Shown one piece after another: positions 1 to 6,981 of a stretch of 64,000 bases of DNA. Origin of the DNA: an uncultured Cellulomonas sp. GTDB taxonomy: Bacteria > Actinomycetota > Actinomycetes > Actinomycetales > Cellulomonadaceae. The notes beneath the pieces were generated by a model. It was given only the letters and a program-made list of their open reading frames with translations. It was not told the origin of the DNA and ran no database searches. How positions within the stretch are numbered: the first letter of the stretch is position 1; each line of letters begins with the position of its first letter. Location: assembly GCF_947494015.1 (NCBI RefSeq), contig NZ_CANLTL010000007.1:1-64000 (forward strand), read 5' to 3'. The position numbers and the translations under genes were made by a program.

Positions 1-911
1 CGCCCCGACGGGTCGGGCGGCGCCGCGGCGGGCGCGCGGTCGGTCACCCGCAGCCGCACGGCGTCGTCGTCGTAGCGGGGGGGGGCCTGCGCCCCCACCC
101 CCGCGGCGGGCGTGGCCGCGGTGGCGGCCGGACGCGTCCGCGCCGCCTGCGCGGCGGCGTCCGCACGCGCCGCCCGCTCGGCGTCCACGGCGTCCTGCCG
201 GGCGCGCTCGACGTCGGCGCTCGTGCTGCGTGCGGCGGCGAGCTGGACGACGAGCGACTCACGCTCGGCCTGGGCGGTGGCGACAGCGGCCCCGGCGGCC
301 CGCTCGGCACGCTCGGCCTCGGCCAGGGCCGCCTGGGCGTCCTGGGCCGCGGCGCGGCTGCGCACGGCGGCGTCGTCGGCGCGCTGCTCGAGGGTGTCGG
401 CCACCAGCCGCGCCGCCCGGAACTGCTGGACCGCGGCGTCCGCGCGGCCGCCGAGCCGGCTGATGGCCGCACTGCGGTCCACCATCTCCTCGAAGCCGTC
501 CGCGGACAGGAACGCCTGGACACCCTCCGCCGAGCCGTTCGACCGGGCCGCGGCGAGCGCGATGCCCACCAGGGTCCGGCGCGCCTCCTCCATCGCCACG
601 TCGGCGTCCCGCAGACGCTCGTCGGCCCGGGCGACGGTGGCCGCAGCCTCGGCCCGCTCCGCGTCGGCGCGCAGGTACGCCTCCGCGGCGGTGCGCGCGG
701 CGACGTCGGCCGCCTCGCGCTCGGCGGACATCCGCGCGAGCTCCACCTCGATGCGGGCCACCGCGCTCTGCCCCTCGCTGACCGCTCGCCGGGCGGCCCG
801 CACCTCGTCGTCGCTCGGGGTGGCGACGGCGGCGGACGGCGCACCCAGCGCGGTCAGCGCACCGACGCACAGGGCGGCGACGGGGACTCGCGTACGTGCT
901 CGGGAGGCCAT
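1..911 (-). CDS. Secreted coiled-coil protein, N-terminal part of a probable peptidoglycan hydrolase (partial)
   Basis: The reading frame is open from the ATG at 911 to the left edge of the window (303 codons), so the C-terminus is missing. Residues 1-31 form a signal peptide: an Arg-containing start, a hydrophobic Ala/Leu/Val core, and a likely cleavage after AVA before TPSDDE. Residues about 35-250 are almost entirely Ala, Glu, Arg, Asp and Gln in a heptad-like pattern, a long extracellular coiled coil. A Pro/Ala-rich linker follows. An AGGAG ribosome binding site lies 9 nt before the start. This layout (signal, coiled coil, linker, then a C-terminal catalytic domain) is known for actinobacterial NlpC/P60 hydrolases such as RipA; M23 peptidases can look the same. 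The catalytic domain is outside the window, so the enzyme class is inference. Confidence 0.6.
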   Translation of the reverse strand, partial: MASRARTRVPVAALCVGALTALGAPSAAVATPSDDEVRAARRAVSEGQSAVARIEVELARMSAEREAADVAARTAAEAYLRADAERAEAAATVARADERLRDADVAMEEARRTLVGIALAAARSNGSAEGVQAFLSADGFEEMVDRSAAISRLGGRADAAVQQFRAARLVADTLEQRADDAAVRSRAAAQDAQAALAEAERAERAAGAAVATAQAERESLVVQLAAARSTSADVERARQDAVDAERAARADAAAQAARTRPAATAATPAAGVGAQAPPRYDDDAVRLRVTDRAPAAAPPDPSG

Positions 912-981
912 GTGGGCGTGCTCCTGGACGGTCTGGGAGCGTCCGCGGCCGCGGGCGCCCGAGGAACGCTATCGACTCGCG

Positions 982-1032
982 TCACACAAACAAACACCAG
1001 TCACAACATTCACATGAGTCACATGGATGTGA
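982..1032. promoter_or_regulatory. Iterated TCACA repeats with a terminal TGTGA, probable operator cluster
   Basis: TCACA begins at 982, 1001, 1010 and 1019, and its inverse TGTGA at 1028, so the last four half-sites are exactly 9 bp apart. The last pair makes a perfect inverted repeat TCACAT-GG-ATGTGA (1019-1032). The site is 108 nt upstream of the hydrolase start and about 120 nt upstream of the proposed metY -10. A related TCACA-N4-TGTGA inverted repeat precedes the polysaccharide synthase at 52899. The orientation is opposite to a CRP site (TGTGA-N6-TCACA). The binding protein is unknown. Confidence 0.45.
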
Positions 1033-1154
1033 TTCGGGAGGGATCGGGACGGACCTGCACGCCTGGGTGGACGGACGGCCGGGCACCGCTCCACGCAGCC
1101 CGGACCGCGTCCCGCATGCCGAGACGCGCGTATCACCGTGGCCGTGGCCCTGCG

Positions 1155-1160
1155 TACTGT
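1155..1160 (+). promoter_or_regulatory. Candidate -10 element for metY
   Basis: TACTGT fits the actinobacterial TAnnnT -10 pattern. Transcription from about 1167 would give metY a leader of roughly 190 nt. No clear -35 is seen. Confidence 0.3.
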
Positions 1161-1308
1161 CGCGGCCATGTCCTGCCGAATGTGTCGCTGACCGCGCGCA
1201 CTCGGCTGTGCCCTCGCGGTCGCCCCGAGCCCCTCGCCGGGGCCGCGGCGCCCGGCGACCCGGGCCACCGGCGCGCGTACCTCCCCCACCCACCCGCGCG
1301 GGGGGCAC

Positions 1309-1324
1309 GGTCAGCGCGCTGACC
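1309..1324. promoter_or_regulatory. Perfect 16-bp palindrome in the metY leader
   Basis: GGTCAGCGCGCTGACC is a perfect palindrome ending 9 nt before the GAGGAG ribosome binding site of metY. It could be a repressor operator or an RNA element affecting ribosome access. I do not recognise a SAM riboswitch core here. Confidence 0.45.
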
Positions 1325-1356
1325 TCCTCCCGCGGCCCGTCCCGAGGAGCCCGCCC

Positions 1357-2679
1357 ATGACCACCACCCCCAGCTGGTCGTTCGAGACCCGCCAGATCCA
1401 CGCCGGCCAGACGCCCGACCCCGGCACCGGCGCCCGCGCCCTGCCGATCTACCAGACGACGTCCTTCGTGTTCCCCGACGCCGGTGTCGCCGCCGACCGG
1501 TTCGGGCTGAAGGACCTCGGGCCGATCTACACCCGCATCGGCAACCCGACGGCCGAGGTCGTCGAGAACCGCCTCGCCTCGCTCGAGGGTGGCGTCGGCG
1601 CGCTGCTGCTCGCGTCCGGCCAGGCCGCGACGACGTTCGCCATCCTCAACGTGGCCGAGGCCGGGGACCACGTCGTGGCCAGCCCGAGCCTGTACGGCGG
1701 CACCTACAACCTGCTGCACCACACCCTGCCGAAGCTCGGTGTGACGACGACCTTCGTCAGCGACCCGCACGACCCGCAGGCCTGGCTCGACGCCGTCCGG
1801 CCGAGCACGAAGCTGTTCTTCGCCGAGTCGATCCCCAACCCGCAGGCCGACGTGCTCGACATCACCGCCGTGGCCGACGCCGCCCACGCCTCGGGCGTGC
1901 CGCTCGTCGTGGACAACACCGTCGCCACGCCGTACCTGATCCGCCCGATCGAGTTCGGCGCCGACGTCGTGGTCCACTCCGCGACCAAGTACCTCGGCGG
2001 GCACGGCACCGCCATCGGCGGGGTGGTCGTCGACGCGGGCACCTTCGACTACGCCCAGCAGCCCGAGCGGTTTCCCGGCTTCAACACCGCCGACCCGAGC
2101 TACCACGGCCTGGTGTACGCCCGCGACCTCGGGGTCGGCAGCGCGTTCGGCGCCAACCTGTCCTACATCCTCAAGGCGCGGGTGCAGCTGCTGCGCGACC
2201 TGGGCGCGGCCATCTCGCCGTTCAACGCGTTCCTCATCGCCCAGGGGATCGAGACGCTGTCCCTGCGGATGGAGCGCCACGTGGCCAACGCCCAGCGGGT
2301 CGCCGAATGGCTCGACGCACGCGACGACGTCCTCGGGGTGCGCTACTCCGGGCTGCCGTCGAGCCCGTGGTACGAGCAGGCGCAGCGGTACGCGCCGCGC
2401 GGGGCCGGTGCCGTGCTGGCGTTCGAGGTCGAGGGCGGCAGCGCCGCCGGGCAGGCCTTCGTGTCCGCGCTCGAGCTGCACTCGCACGTCGCGAACATCG
2501 GTGACGTGCGGTCGCTGGTCATCCACCCGGCGTCGACCACCCACAGCCAGCTGACCGCCGAGGAGCAGGCGCTGTCGGGGGTGACCCCGGGTCTGGTGCG
2601 GCTGGCGGTCGGCCTGGAGCACATCGACGACATCCTGGCCGATCTCGAGGCCGGCTTCCGCGCCGCCAAGGGGGCCTGA
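1357..2679 (+). CDS. metY: O-acetylhomoserine sulfhydrylase (O-acetylhomoserine aminocarboxypropyltransferase)
   Basis: Predicted cytosolic PLP enzyme that combines O-acetylhomoserine with sulfide to make homocysteine in methionine synthesis. At 440 residues it has the length usual for MetY rather than that of cystathionine gamma-synthase (under 400). The Cys/Met-metabolism PLP fold is clear: QIHAGQTPDP at the N-terminus, YTRIGNPT near residue 60, and the PLP lysine K211 in HSATKYLGGHGT. GAGGAG lies 7 nt upstream of the ATG. metX, which supplies the O-acetylhomoserine, follows on the same strand, so two successive steps are adjacent. The gene may be controlled through its long GC-rich leader and the 1309-1324 palindrome. 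The family is certain; the sulfhydrylase assignment rests on length and on pairing with metX. Confidence 0.93.
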   Translation: MTTTPSWSFETRQIHAGQTPDPGTGARALPIYQTTSFVFPDAGVAADRFGLKDLGPIYTRIGNPTAEVVENRLASLEGGVGALLLASGQAATTFAILNVAEAGDHVVASPSLYGGTYNLLHHTLPKLGVTTTFVSDPHDPQAWLDAVRPSTKLFFAESIPNPQADVLDITAVADAAHASGVPLVVDNTVATPYLIRPIEFGADVVVHSATKYLGGHGTAIGGVVVDAGTFDYAQQPERFPGFNTADPSYHGLVYARDLGVGSAFGANLSYILKARVQLLRDLGAAISPFNAFLIAQGIETLSLRMERHVANAQRVAEWLDARDDVLGVRYSGLPSSPWYEQAQRYAPRGAGAVLAFEVEGGSAAGQAFVSALELHSHVANIGDVRSLVIHPASTTHSQLTAEEQALSGVTPGLVRLAVGLEHIDDILADLEAGFRAAKGA

Positions 2680-2782
2680 GCACCGGTGGTGTCCCGTCCT
2701 GCGGCCGGTCCCCCGTCCCCCGCCACGACCGCGCCCCGCCCGGCGGGGGTGGGCGGACCGGGCGGACGGCGGCCCGGCGACC

Positions 2783-2788
2783 TAGATT
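2783..2788 (+). promoter_or_regulatory. -10 element of a leaderless metX transcript
   Basis: TAGATT lies 8 nt before the GTG at 2797, which puts the expected transcription start at the start codon itself. Confidence 0.5.
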
Positions 2789-2796
2789 GGGCTGCT

Positions 2797-4029
2797 GTGC
2801 CTGCCGAACGTGACGCCTCCGGTGGCCCCGGGGACGCACCCGGGGCCTCCTCCGCGACGACCCGTGCCCTCAGGTCCACCGCTGCACCACCCCGGCGGCA
2901 CGACGCGGCGCCGGTCCCGGCCAGCGCCGCGTGGCGGGCCGGCGACCCGGTGGGACGCCGGCAGTTCGTCGACGTCGGGCCGCTGGATCTCGAGGCCGGC
3001 GGACGGCTGCCCGCCGTCACCCTGGCCTACGAGACGTGGGGCACCCTCGCGCCGGACCGCAGCAACGCCGTCCTCGTCCAGCACGCACTGACCGGCGACT
3101 CGCACGTCACCGGCCCGGCAGGCCCGGGGCACCGCACCGCCGGCTGGTGGCAGGACCTCGTCGGCCCCGGACGTCCCATCGACACCGACCGCTGGTTCGT
3201 CGTCGCACCCAACGTCCTGGGCGGCTGCCAGGGCTCGACCGGTCCGGCGTCCACCGCACCGGACGGGCGCCCCTGGGGCGGCAGGTTCCCGTACGTCACC
3301 GTCCGGGACCAGGTGGCCGCCGAGGCCGCGCTGAGCGACCGCCTGGGGATCGACCGCTGGGCCCTGGTGGTCGGGGCGTCGATGGGCGGGATGCGGGTGC
3401 TCGAGTGGGGCGCCATGTTCGGGGGCCGGGTGCGGGCGCTCGCGGCGATCGCGACCACAGCCCAGACGTCCGGGGAGCAGATCGCCTGGGCGCACACGCA
3501 GATCGCCGCGATCCGCGCGGACCGCAACTTCGCCGACGGCGACTACTACGACGCGCCGGAGGGCGACGGCCCGCACGTCGGCCTGGGGATCGCCCGGCAG
3601 ATCGCGCACACCACCTACCGCAGCACGCGCGAGCTCGACGAGCGCTTCGGACGGATCCCGCAGCACGGCGAGCAGACCCTCGGCGGCGGCCGGTTCGCGG
3701 TGCAGTCCTACCTCGACCACCACGGCGACAAGCTGGCGCGGCGCTTCGACGCGAACTCCTACGTCGCGCTGACCCGGTCGATCCTCTCCCACGACCTCGG
3801 CCGCGACCGGGGCGGCGTGGACGCTGCGCTGGCGGACATCTCCGCGCGCACGCTGGTCGTGGCGGTCGACTCCGACCGGTTGTACCTGCCGGCGCAGTCC
3901 GAGCGGATGGCCGCCGGCATCCCCGGCGCGGTGCTGCGGACCATCCACTCCGACTTCGGGCACGACGGCTTCCTCATCGAAGCCGACCAGCTCGGGCCGA
4001 TCGTCACCGACTTCCTCGCCGAGGGCTGA
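2797..4029 (+). CDS. metX: Homoserine O-acetyltransferase
   Basis: Catalyses acetyl-CoA + L-homoserine to O-acetylhomoserine, the activated substrate used by the adjacent MetY. An alpha/beta-hydrolase-fold MetX: QHALTGDSH near the N-terminus, the nucleophile elbow GASMGGM with S195, a C-terminal Asp in VAVDSDRLY and the His in DFGHDGFL. I place the start at GTG 2797 (410 aa), not at the first in-frame GTG (2686), because a -10 hexamer ends 8 nt before 2797 and the residues coded upstream are non-conserved Pro/Gly-rich. Residues 1-50 are still a low-complexity tail; the conserved fold begins near the sequence REF-like motif RRQFVDVG. The gap from metY is 117 nt, so a separate promoter in addition to read-through is likely. 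Confidence 0.93.
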   Translation: MPAERDASGGPGDAPGASSATTRALRSTAAPPRRHDAAPVPASAAWRAGDPVGRRQFVDVGPLDLEAGGRLPAVTLAYETWGTLAPDRSNAVLVQHALTGDSHVTGPAGPGHRTAGWWQDLVGPGRPIDTDRWFVVAPNVLGGCQGSTGPASTAPDGRPWGGRFPYVTVRDQVAAEAALSDRLGIDRWALVVGASMGGMRVLEWGAMFGGRVRALAAIATTAQTSGEQIAWAHTQIAAIRADRNFADGDYYDAPEGDGPHVGLGIARQIAHTTYRSTRELDERFGRIPQHGEQTLGGGRFAVQSYLDHHGDKLARRFDANSYVALTRSILSHDLGRDRGGVDAALADISARTLVVAVDSDRLYLPAQSERMAAGIPGAVLRTIHSDFGHDGFLIEADQLGPIVTDFLAEG

Positions 4030-4054
4030 GCCGGGGCGTCCGGCCGTCACGGCG

Positions 4055-4060
4055 TAGGTT
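4055..4060 (+). promoter_or_regulatory. -10 element of the MDR oxidoreductase gene
   Basis: TAGGTT is separated by 6 nt from the ATG at 4067. There is no Shine-Dalgarno sequence in between. Confidence 0.5.
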
Positions 4061-4066
4061 GGCGGC

Positions 4067-5029
4067 ATGCTCGCCGCCTACGCCGCCCACCTCGACCCGG
4101 ACCACCCGCTGGACGGCCTCGTCGTCGGGGACCGGCCCGAGCCGGAGCCGCGCGAGCACTGGACGACGGTCGAGGTGCGCGCCGCCTCGCTGAACCACCA
4201 CGACCTGTGGTCGCTGCGCGGGGTGGGGCTGCGCGCCGGCCAGCTGCCGATGATCCTGGGGACGGATGCGGCGGGCGTGACCCCGGACGGGCGCGAGGTG
4301 GTGGTCCACGGCGTCATCGGCGTGACCGGCCACGGCGTGGGTCCGGACGAGACCCGGACGTTGCTGTCCGAGCGCTACCCGGGGACGTTCGCCGAGCGGG
4401 TCGCGGTGCCCACCTGGAACCTGCTGCCCAAGCCGGCCGGGCTGTCGTTCACGCAGGCCGCGTGCCTGCCGACGGCCTGGCTGACCGCCTACCGGATGCT
4501 GTTCACCAGCGCGGGCGCCAGGCCGGGCGACCGGGTGCTGGTCCAGGGCGCCGGTGGTGGGGTGTCGACCGCGGCGGTCCTGCTGGGCGCCGCCACCGGT
4601 CTCGAGGTGCACGTGACCAGCCGGGACGAGGGGAAGCGGAGCCGCGCCCTGGACCTCGGCGCGGCGAGCGCGGTCGAGCCCGGCGACCGGCTGCCGGCCA
4701 AGGTCGACGTCGTGCTGGAGACGGTGGGTGCTGCCACCTGGTCGCACTCGGTGCGCTCGGTCCGGCCGGGCGGCACCATCGTCGTCGCGGGCGCGACCTC
4801 GGGCGACGCGGCCCCGGCGGAGCTGACGCGGCTCTTCTTTCAGGAGATCCGGGTCCTGGGCGCCACGATGGGGTCGCGTGAGGACCTGGCCGGGCTGCTG
4901 CGCCTGCTGGACCGCACCGGCGTCCGCCCGGTCGTGGACCGCGAGGTGCCCCTGCCGCGCGCCCGGGAGGCGTTCGAGCGGCTGGCGGCGGGCAGCCAGT
5001 TCGGCAAGGTCGTGCTGGTGCCCGCCTGA
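4067..5029 (+). CDS. Medium-chain dehydrogenase/quinone oxidoreductase family protein
   Basis: A 320-residue zinc-independent medium-chain dehydrogenase/reductase, probably an NADPH-dependent reductase of quinones or enones. The N-terminal GroES-like half has SLNHHDLWSLRG and LGTDAAGV; the Rossmann half has VLVQGAGGGVSTAA (dinucleotide loop, near residue 160) and the C-terminal FGKVVLVP typical of the family. I see no structural-zinc cysteine cluster, which favours a quinone oxidoreductase over an alcohol dehydrogenase. The start is set by a -10 hexamer 6 nt upstream. It follows metX by 37 nt on the same strand but appears to have its own promoter, and no link to methionine synthesis is evident. 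The true substrate cannot be read from sequence. Confidence 0.82.
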   Translation: MLAAYAAHLDPDHPLDGLVVGDRPEPEPREHWTTVEVRAASLNHHDLWSLRGVGLRAGQLPMILGTDAAGVTPDGREVVVHGVIGVTGHGVGPDETRTLLSERYPGTFAERVAVPTWNLLPKPAGLSFTQAACLPTAWLTAYRMLFTSAGARPGDRVLVQGAGGGVSTAAVLLGAATGLEVHVTSRDEGKRSRALDLGAASAVEPGDRLPAKVDVVLETVGAATWSHSVRSVRPGGTIVVAGATSGDAAPAELTRLFFQEIRVLGATMGSREDLAGLLRLLDRTGVRPVVDREVPLPRAREAFERLAAGSQFGKVVLVPA

Positions 5030-5050
5030 CGGCCGGCGTCGCGGCCCGGG

Positions 5051-6418
5051 TCAGCCCGCTGCGGCCGGGTCGGTGGGCGGGTCGGTGGGCGCCGCGTGGT
5101 CGACGGCGTCGGCGAGCGCGGGGCCGCCGTCCCCGATGTGCCAGGCGCGCCACCCGTCCAGCGGCGACTCCGCGCCCGCGACCGTCGTCGCGGCGACGTC
5201 CGGGTCGGTGAAGACGGTGCCGTCCGGCAGCTGCAGGCGGCCGTCGGGGAGCAGCGCGAGCACGAACCGCTGACCGCGGCGGAGCCGGCGCCACACGAGC
5301 GTCGTGGTGCCGCCGAGCACGCCGGCGAGGGAGGTCAGCGCGGGGAGCGGCTCGGTGGGCTCGGGCTCGGTGAGCCCAGACTCGGTGTACTCGGGCTCGG
5401 TGGGCTCGGGCTCGGGCTCGGTGGGTGCAGCGTCGGTCTCGTCGGCCGGCGCGGCGTCCGGGTGGACGACCGGCTCCGGGACGGATGTGGCGTCGACCGG
5501 CTCGTCGTCCGCGGCGTCGATCGCGTCCGTGGTCGCGTCGTCGTCGGGCTGGGCATCGACGGGCTGGGCATCGACGGGCTGGACGTCGGCGGGCTCGGCC
5601 CCGACCGGGCCGACGGGGACGGGCAGCACCGACGGGAAGGTGCCGGTGGGCGCAAGCGCGCCGACCACCCGCTCCCGGTCCGTGCCCGCCCCCGGCTGCC
5701 CCGTGCCGTCGACGTCGACGTCGTCGAGGTCCACGTCGTCGGCATCGGCGGCCAGCCGGCGACCGTCGTCGGCGCGCGGGGTGACCACGGGCAGCGCACC
5801 GGTGTGCGGCAGGACCCGTAGCGTGGACGGCTCCACCGGCCGGCGGCGCGGCACGTCGGCGACCAGCGGCGAGACCTCGGCGTACCGGCGCCCGTCCGCG
5901 CCGCGGACCACCCCGAGCTGGAGCACCTCGATCTGGCGCCCGGGGCCGCGGAGGAACTCGACCGCGTCGACCACGTTCTCGGCGACCTCCGAGCAGAGCA
6001 CGAACAGGCGCGCACCTCCGTGCCGCGCCGCCGCGTGCGCCCGCGCGACCGGGACGCCCTCACGGAAGGCGACGAGGTCCGTCGCGAAGTCCTCCGGGCC
6101 CGACCGGTACGCCCGGGCGAGGTCCACCGAGCTCATCCGGGCCGCCGTGCCGGCGTACCGCAGCGACCGCGTCAGCGTGGCGGTGTCCAGCACCTGCACC
6201 ACCTCGACGACCACCGGCTGACCCGCCGCGTCGACCGCCAGCAGGTGCGGGGAGTCCGCGCCGGGCTCGCGCACGGCCACCGGGAACAGCGGCTCGCCGA
6301 GCAGGCCGACCAGGTGCTCGGCGACGAGGGCGGCGCTGTCGTTGTCGAACGTGCCGGCGGCCGGCCGCATGGGCTGCAGGACCGTCGGTCGGCCGGTGTC
6401 GAGCTCGAAGATCGGCAT
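5051..6418 (-). CDS. Protein with C-terminal RAMA (modified-DNA reader-like) domain
   Basis: 455 residues in three parts. Residues 1-200 form a conserved-looking globular domain (MPIFELDTGRP start, LLAVDAAGQPVVVEVV, LFVLCSEVAENVVDAVEFL) that could be a nuclease-like alpha/beta fold. Residues 200-370 are an acidic Pro/Asp/Glu-rich linker with repeats of QPVDA and TEPEPEP. The C-terminus carries DGRLQLPDGTVFTDPDVAA followed by PLDGWRAWHI, the signature of the RAMA domain (restriction-enzyme adenine-methylase-associated). Family knowledge suggests RAMA domains bind modified DNA. The start at 6418 is preferred to 6448 because GGAGGGAG lies 8 nt before it. No methylase or restriction subunit is near, so a restriction role is unsupported. 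Confidence 0.6.
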   Translation of the reverse strand: MPIFELDTGRPTVLQPMRPAAGTFDNDSAALVAEHLVGLLGEPLFPVAVREPGADSPHLLAVDAAGQPVVVEVVQVLDTATLTRSLRYAGTAARMSSVDLARAYRSGPEDFATDLVAFREGVPVARAHAAARHGGARLFVLCSEVAENVVDAVEFLRGPGRQIEVLQLGVVRGADGRRYAEVSPLVADVPRRRPVEPSTLRVLPHTGALPVVTPRADDGRRLAADADDVDLDDVDVDGTGQPGAGTDRERVVGALAPTGTFPSVLPVPVGPVGAEPADVQPVDAQPVDAQPDDDATTDAIDAADDEPVDATSVPEPVVHPDAAPADETDAAPTEPEPEPTEPEYTESGLTEPEPTEPLPALTSLAGVLGGTTTLVWRRLRRGQRFVLALLPDGRLQLPDGTVFTDPDVAATTVAGAESPLDGWRAWHIGDGGPALADAVDHAAPTDPPTDPAAAG

Positions 6419-6552
6419 GCAGGTCGCTCCCTCCGGTGCGGGCTCCACCTTCGGCGGTGGCTTCGTGCGGCGTCAACCGGACGTCGACCCGCCGTCGTGC
6501 TCGGTGGTGCTGCCGCGCGGTGGTGGTCGCGGCGCGACCGGTCGCGGGCCGG

Positions 6553-6849
6553 TCAGCCGCCCGCCAGGCGGGCCTCCACCCGGTCGACCTTGCCGGTCAG
6601 CTCACCGGTCCGCCCCGGGCGGATGTCCGCCTTGAGCACCAGCGAGACCCGGCCACCGTGCTTCCCGGCGGCCTCCGTGGCGCGCCGGACCACGTCCATG
6701 CACTCGTCCCACTCGCCCTCGAGCGTCGTGAACATGGCGTCCGTGCGGTTCGGCAGACCGGACTCGCGGACGACCCGGACGGCGTCGGCCACCGCCTCGG
6801 TGACGGACTCACCCGAGCCGAGCGGGGCGACGGAGAAGGCGATGAGCAT
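6553..6849 (-). CDS. MTH1187/YkoF-like thiamine-binding protein
   Basis: A 98-residue protein of the MTH1187 family (DUF77), small ferredoxin-like proteins that bind thiamine or related pyrimidines in the cytosol. The family core is present: MLIAFSVAPLGSGESV at the start, SGLPNRTDAMFTTLEGEWDECM in the middle, and RVSLVLKADIRPGR toward the end. The ATG at 6849 gives the family length of about 100 residues and begins directly with the first beta strand; upstream codons in the frame are not conserved. It follows the terminator of the large pectin enzyme gene and is about 135 nt from the RAMA-domain gene, so it is probably transcribed separately. Confidence 0.78.
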   Translation of the reverse strand: MLIAFSVAPLGSGESVTEAVADAVRVVRESGLPNRTDAMFTTLEGEWDECMDVVRRATEAAGKHGGRVSLVLKADIRPGRTGELTGKVDRVEARLAGG

Positions 6850-6908
6850 GGTCCCCACTCTCTCAGACGACGCCCGCACCGCGCGTGGACGGCCGCCGGC
6901 CACGGACG

Positions 6909-6957
6909 CGGCGAGGGCCGCACCGCCCGGCGTCTGCGGACGGTGCGGCCCTCGCCG
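6909..6957 (-). terminator. 17-bp stem-loop terminator after the CE12-PL11 gene
   Basis: A perfect 17-bp stem (6909-6925 with 6941-6957) and a 15-nt loop sit 25 nt downstream of the stop codon of the minus-strand gene ending at 6982. There is no T-run, as is usual for GC-rich actinobacterial terminators. Confidence 0.7.
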
Positions 6958-6981
6958 TGTGCGGGGCGCCGGCGTGCGACG

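Larger units (their letters stand above)
912..1356. other. 445-nt divergent regulatory region between the hydrolase gene and metY
   Basis: No convincing gene is seen. The left half is unusually AT-rich for this genome and holds TCACA repeats. The right half is a very GC-rich leader that probably belongs to the metY transcript, with a candidate -10 at 1155 and a 16-bp palindrome just before the metY ribosome binding site. Confidence 0.6.

Noticed and set aside
112-1017. Plus-strand Ala/Ser/Arg-rich frame over the first kilobase
   Set aside because: The minus-strand frame from 911 has a signal peptide, ribosome binding site and coiled coil. The plus-strand frame is its complement.
1019-1032. 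CRP (cAMP receptor protein) binding site
   Set aside because: The half-sites are in the opposite orientation (TCACA-N4-TGTGA instead of TGTGA-N6-TCACA).
912-1060. ydaO-type (c-di-AMP) riboswitch before the wall hydrolase gene
   Set aside because: Such riboswitches often precede these genes in actinobacteria, but the typical conserved segments are not visible here.
1180-1356. SAM riboswitch in the metY leader
   Set aside because: I cannot identify conserved core segments of any SAM riboswitch class. Only length and a palindrome support regulation.
5051-6418. A restriction-modification system around the RAMA-domain protein
   Set aside because: No methyltransferase, helicase or nuclease subunit is adjacent; neighbours are metabolic and pectin genes.
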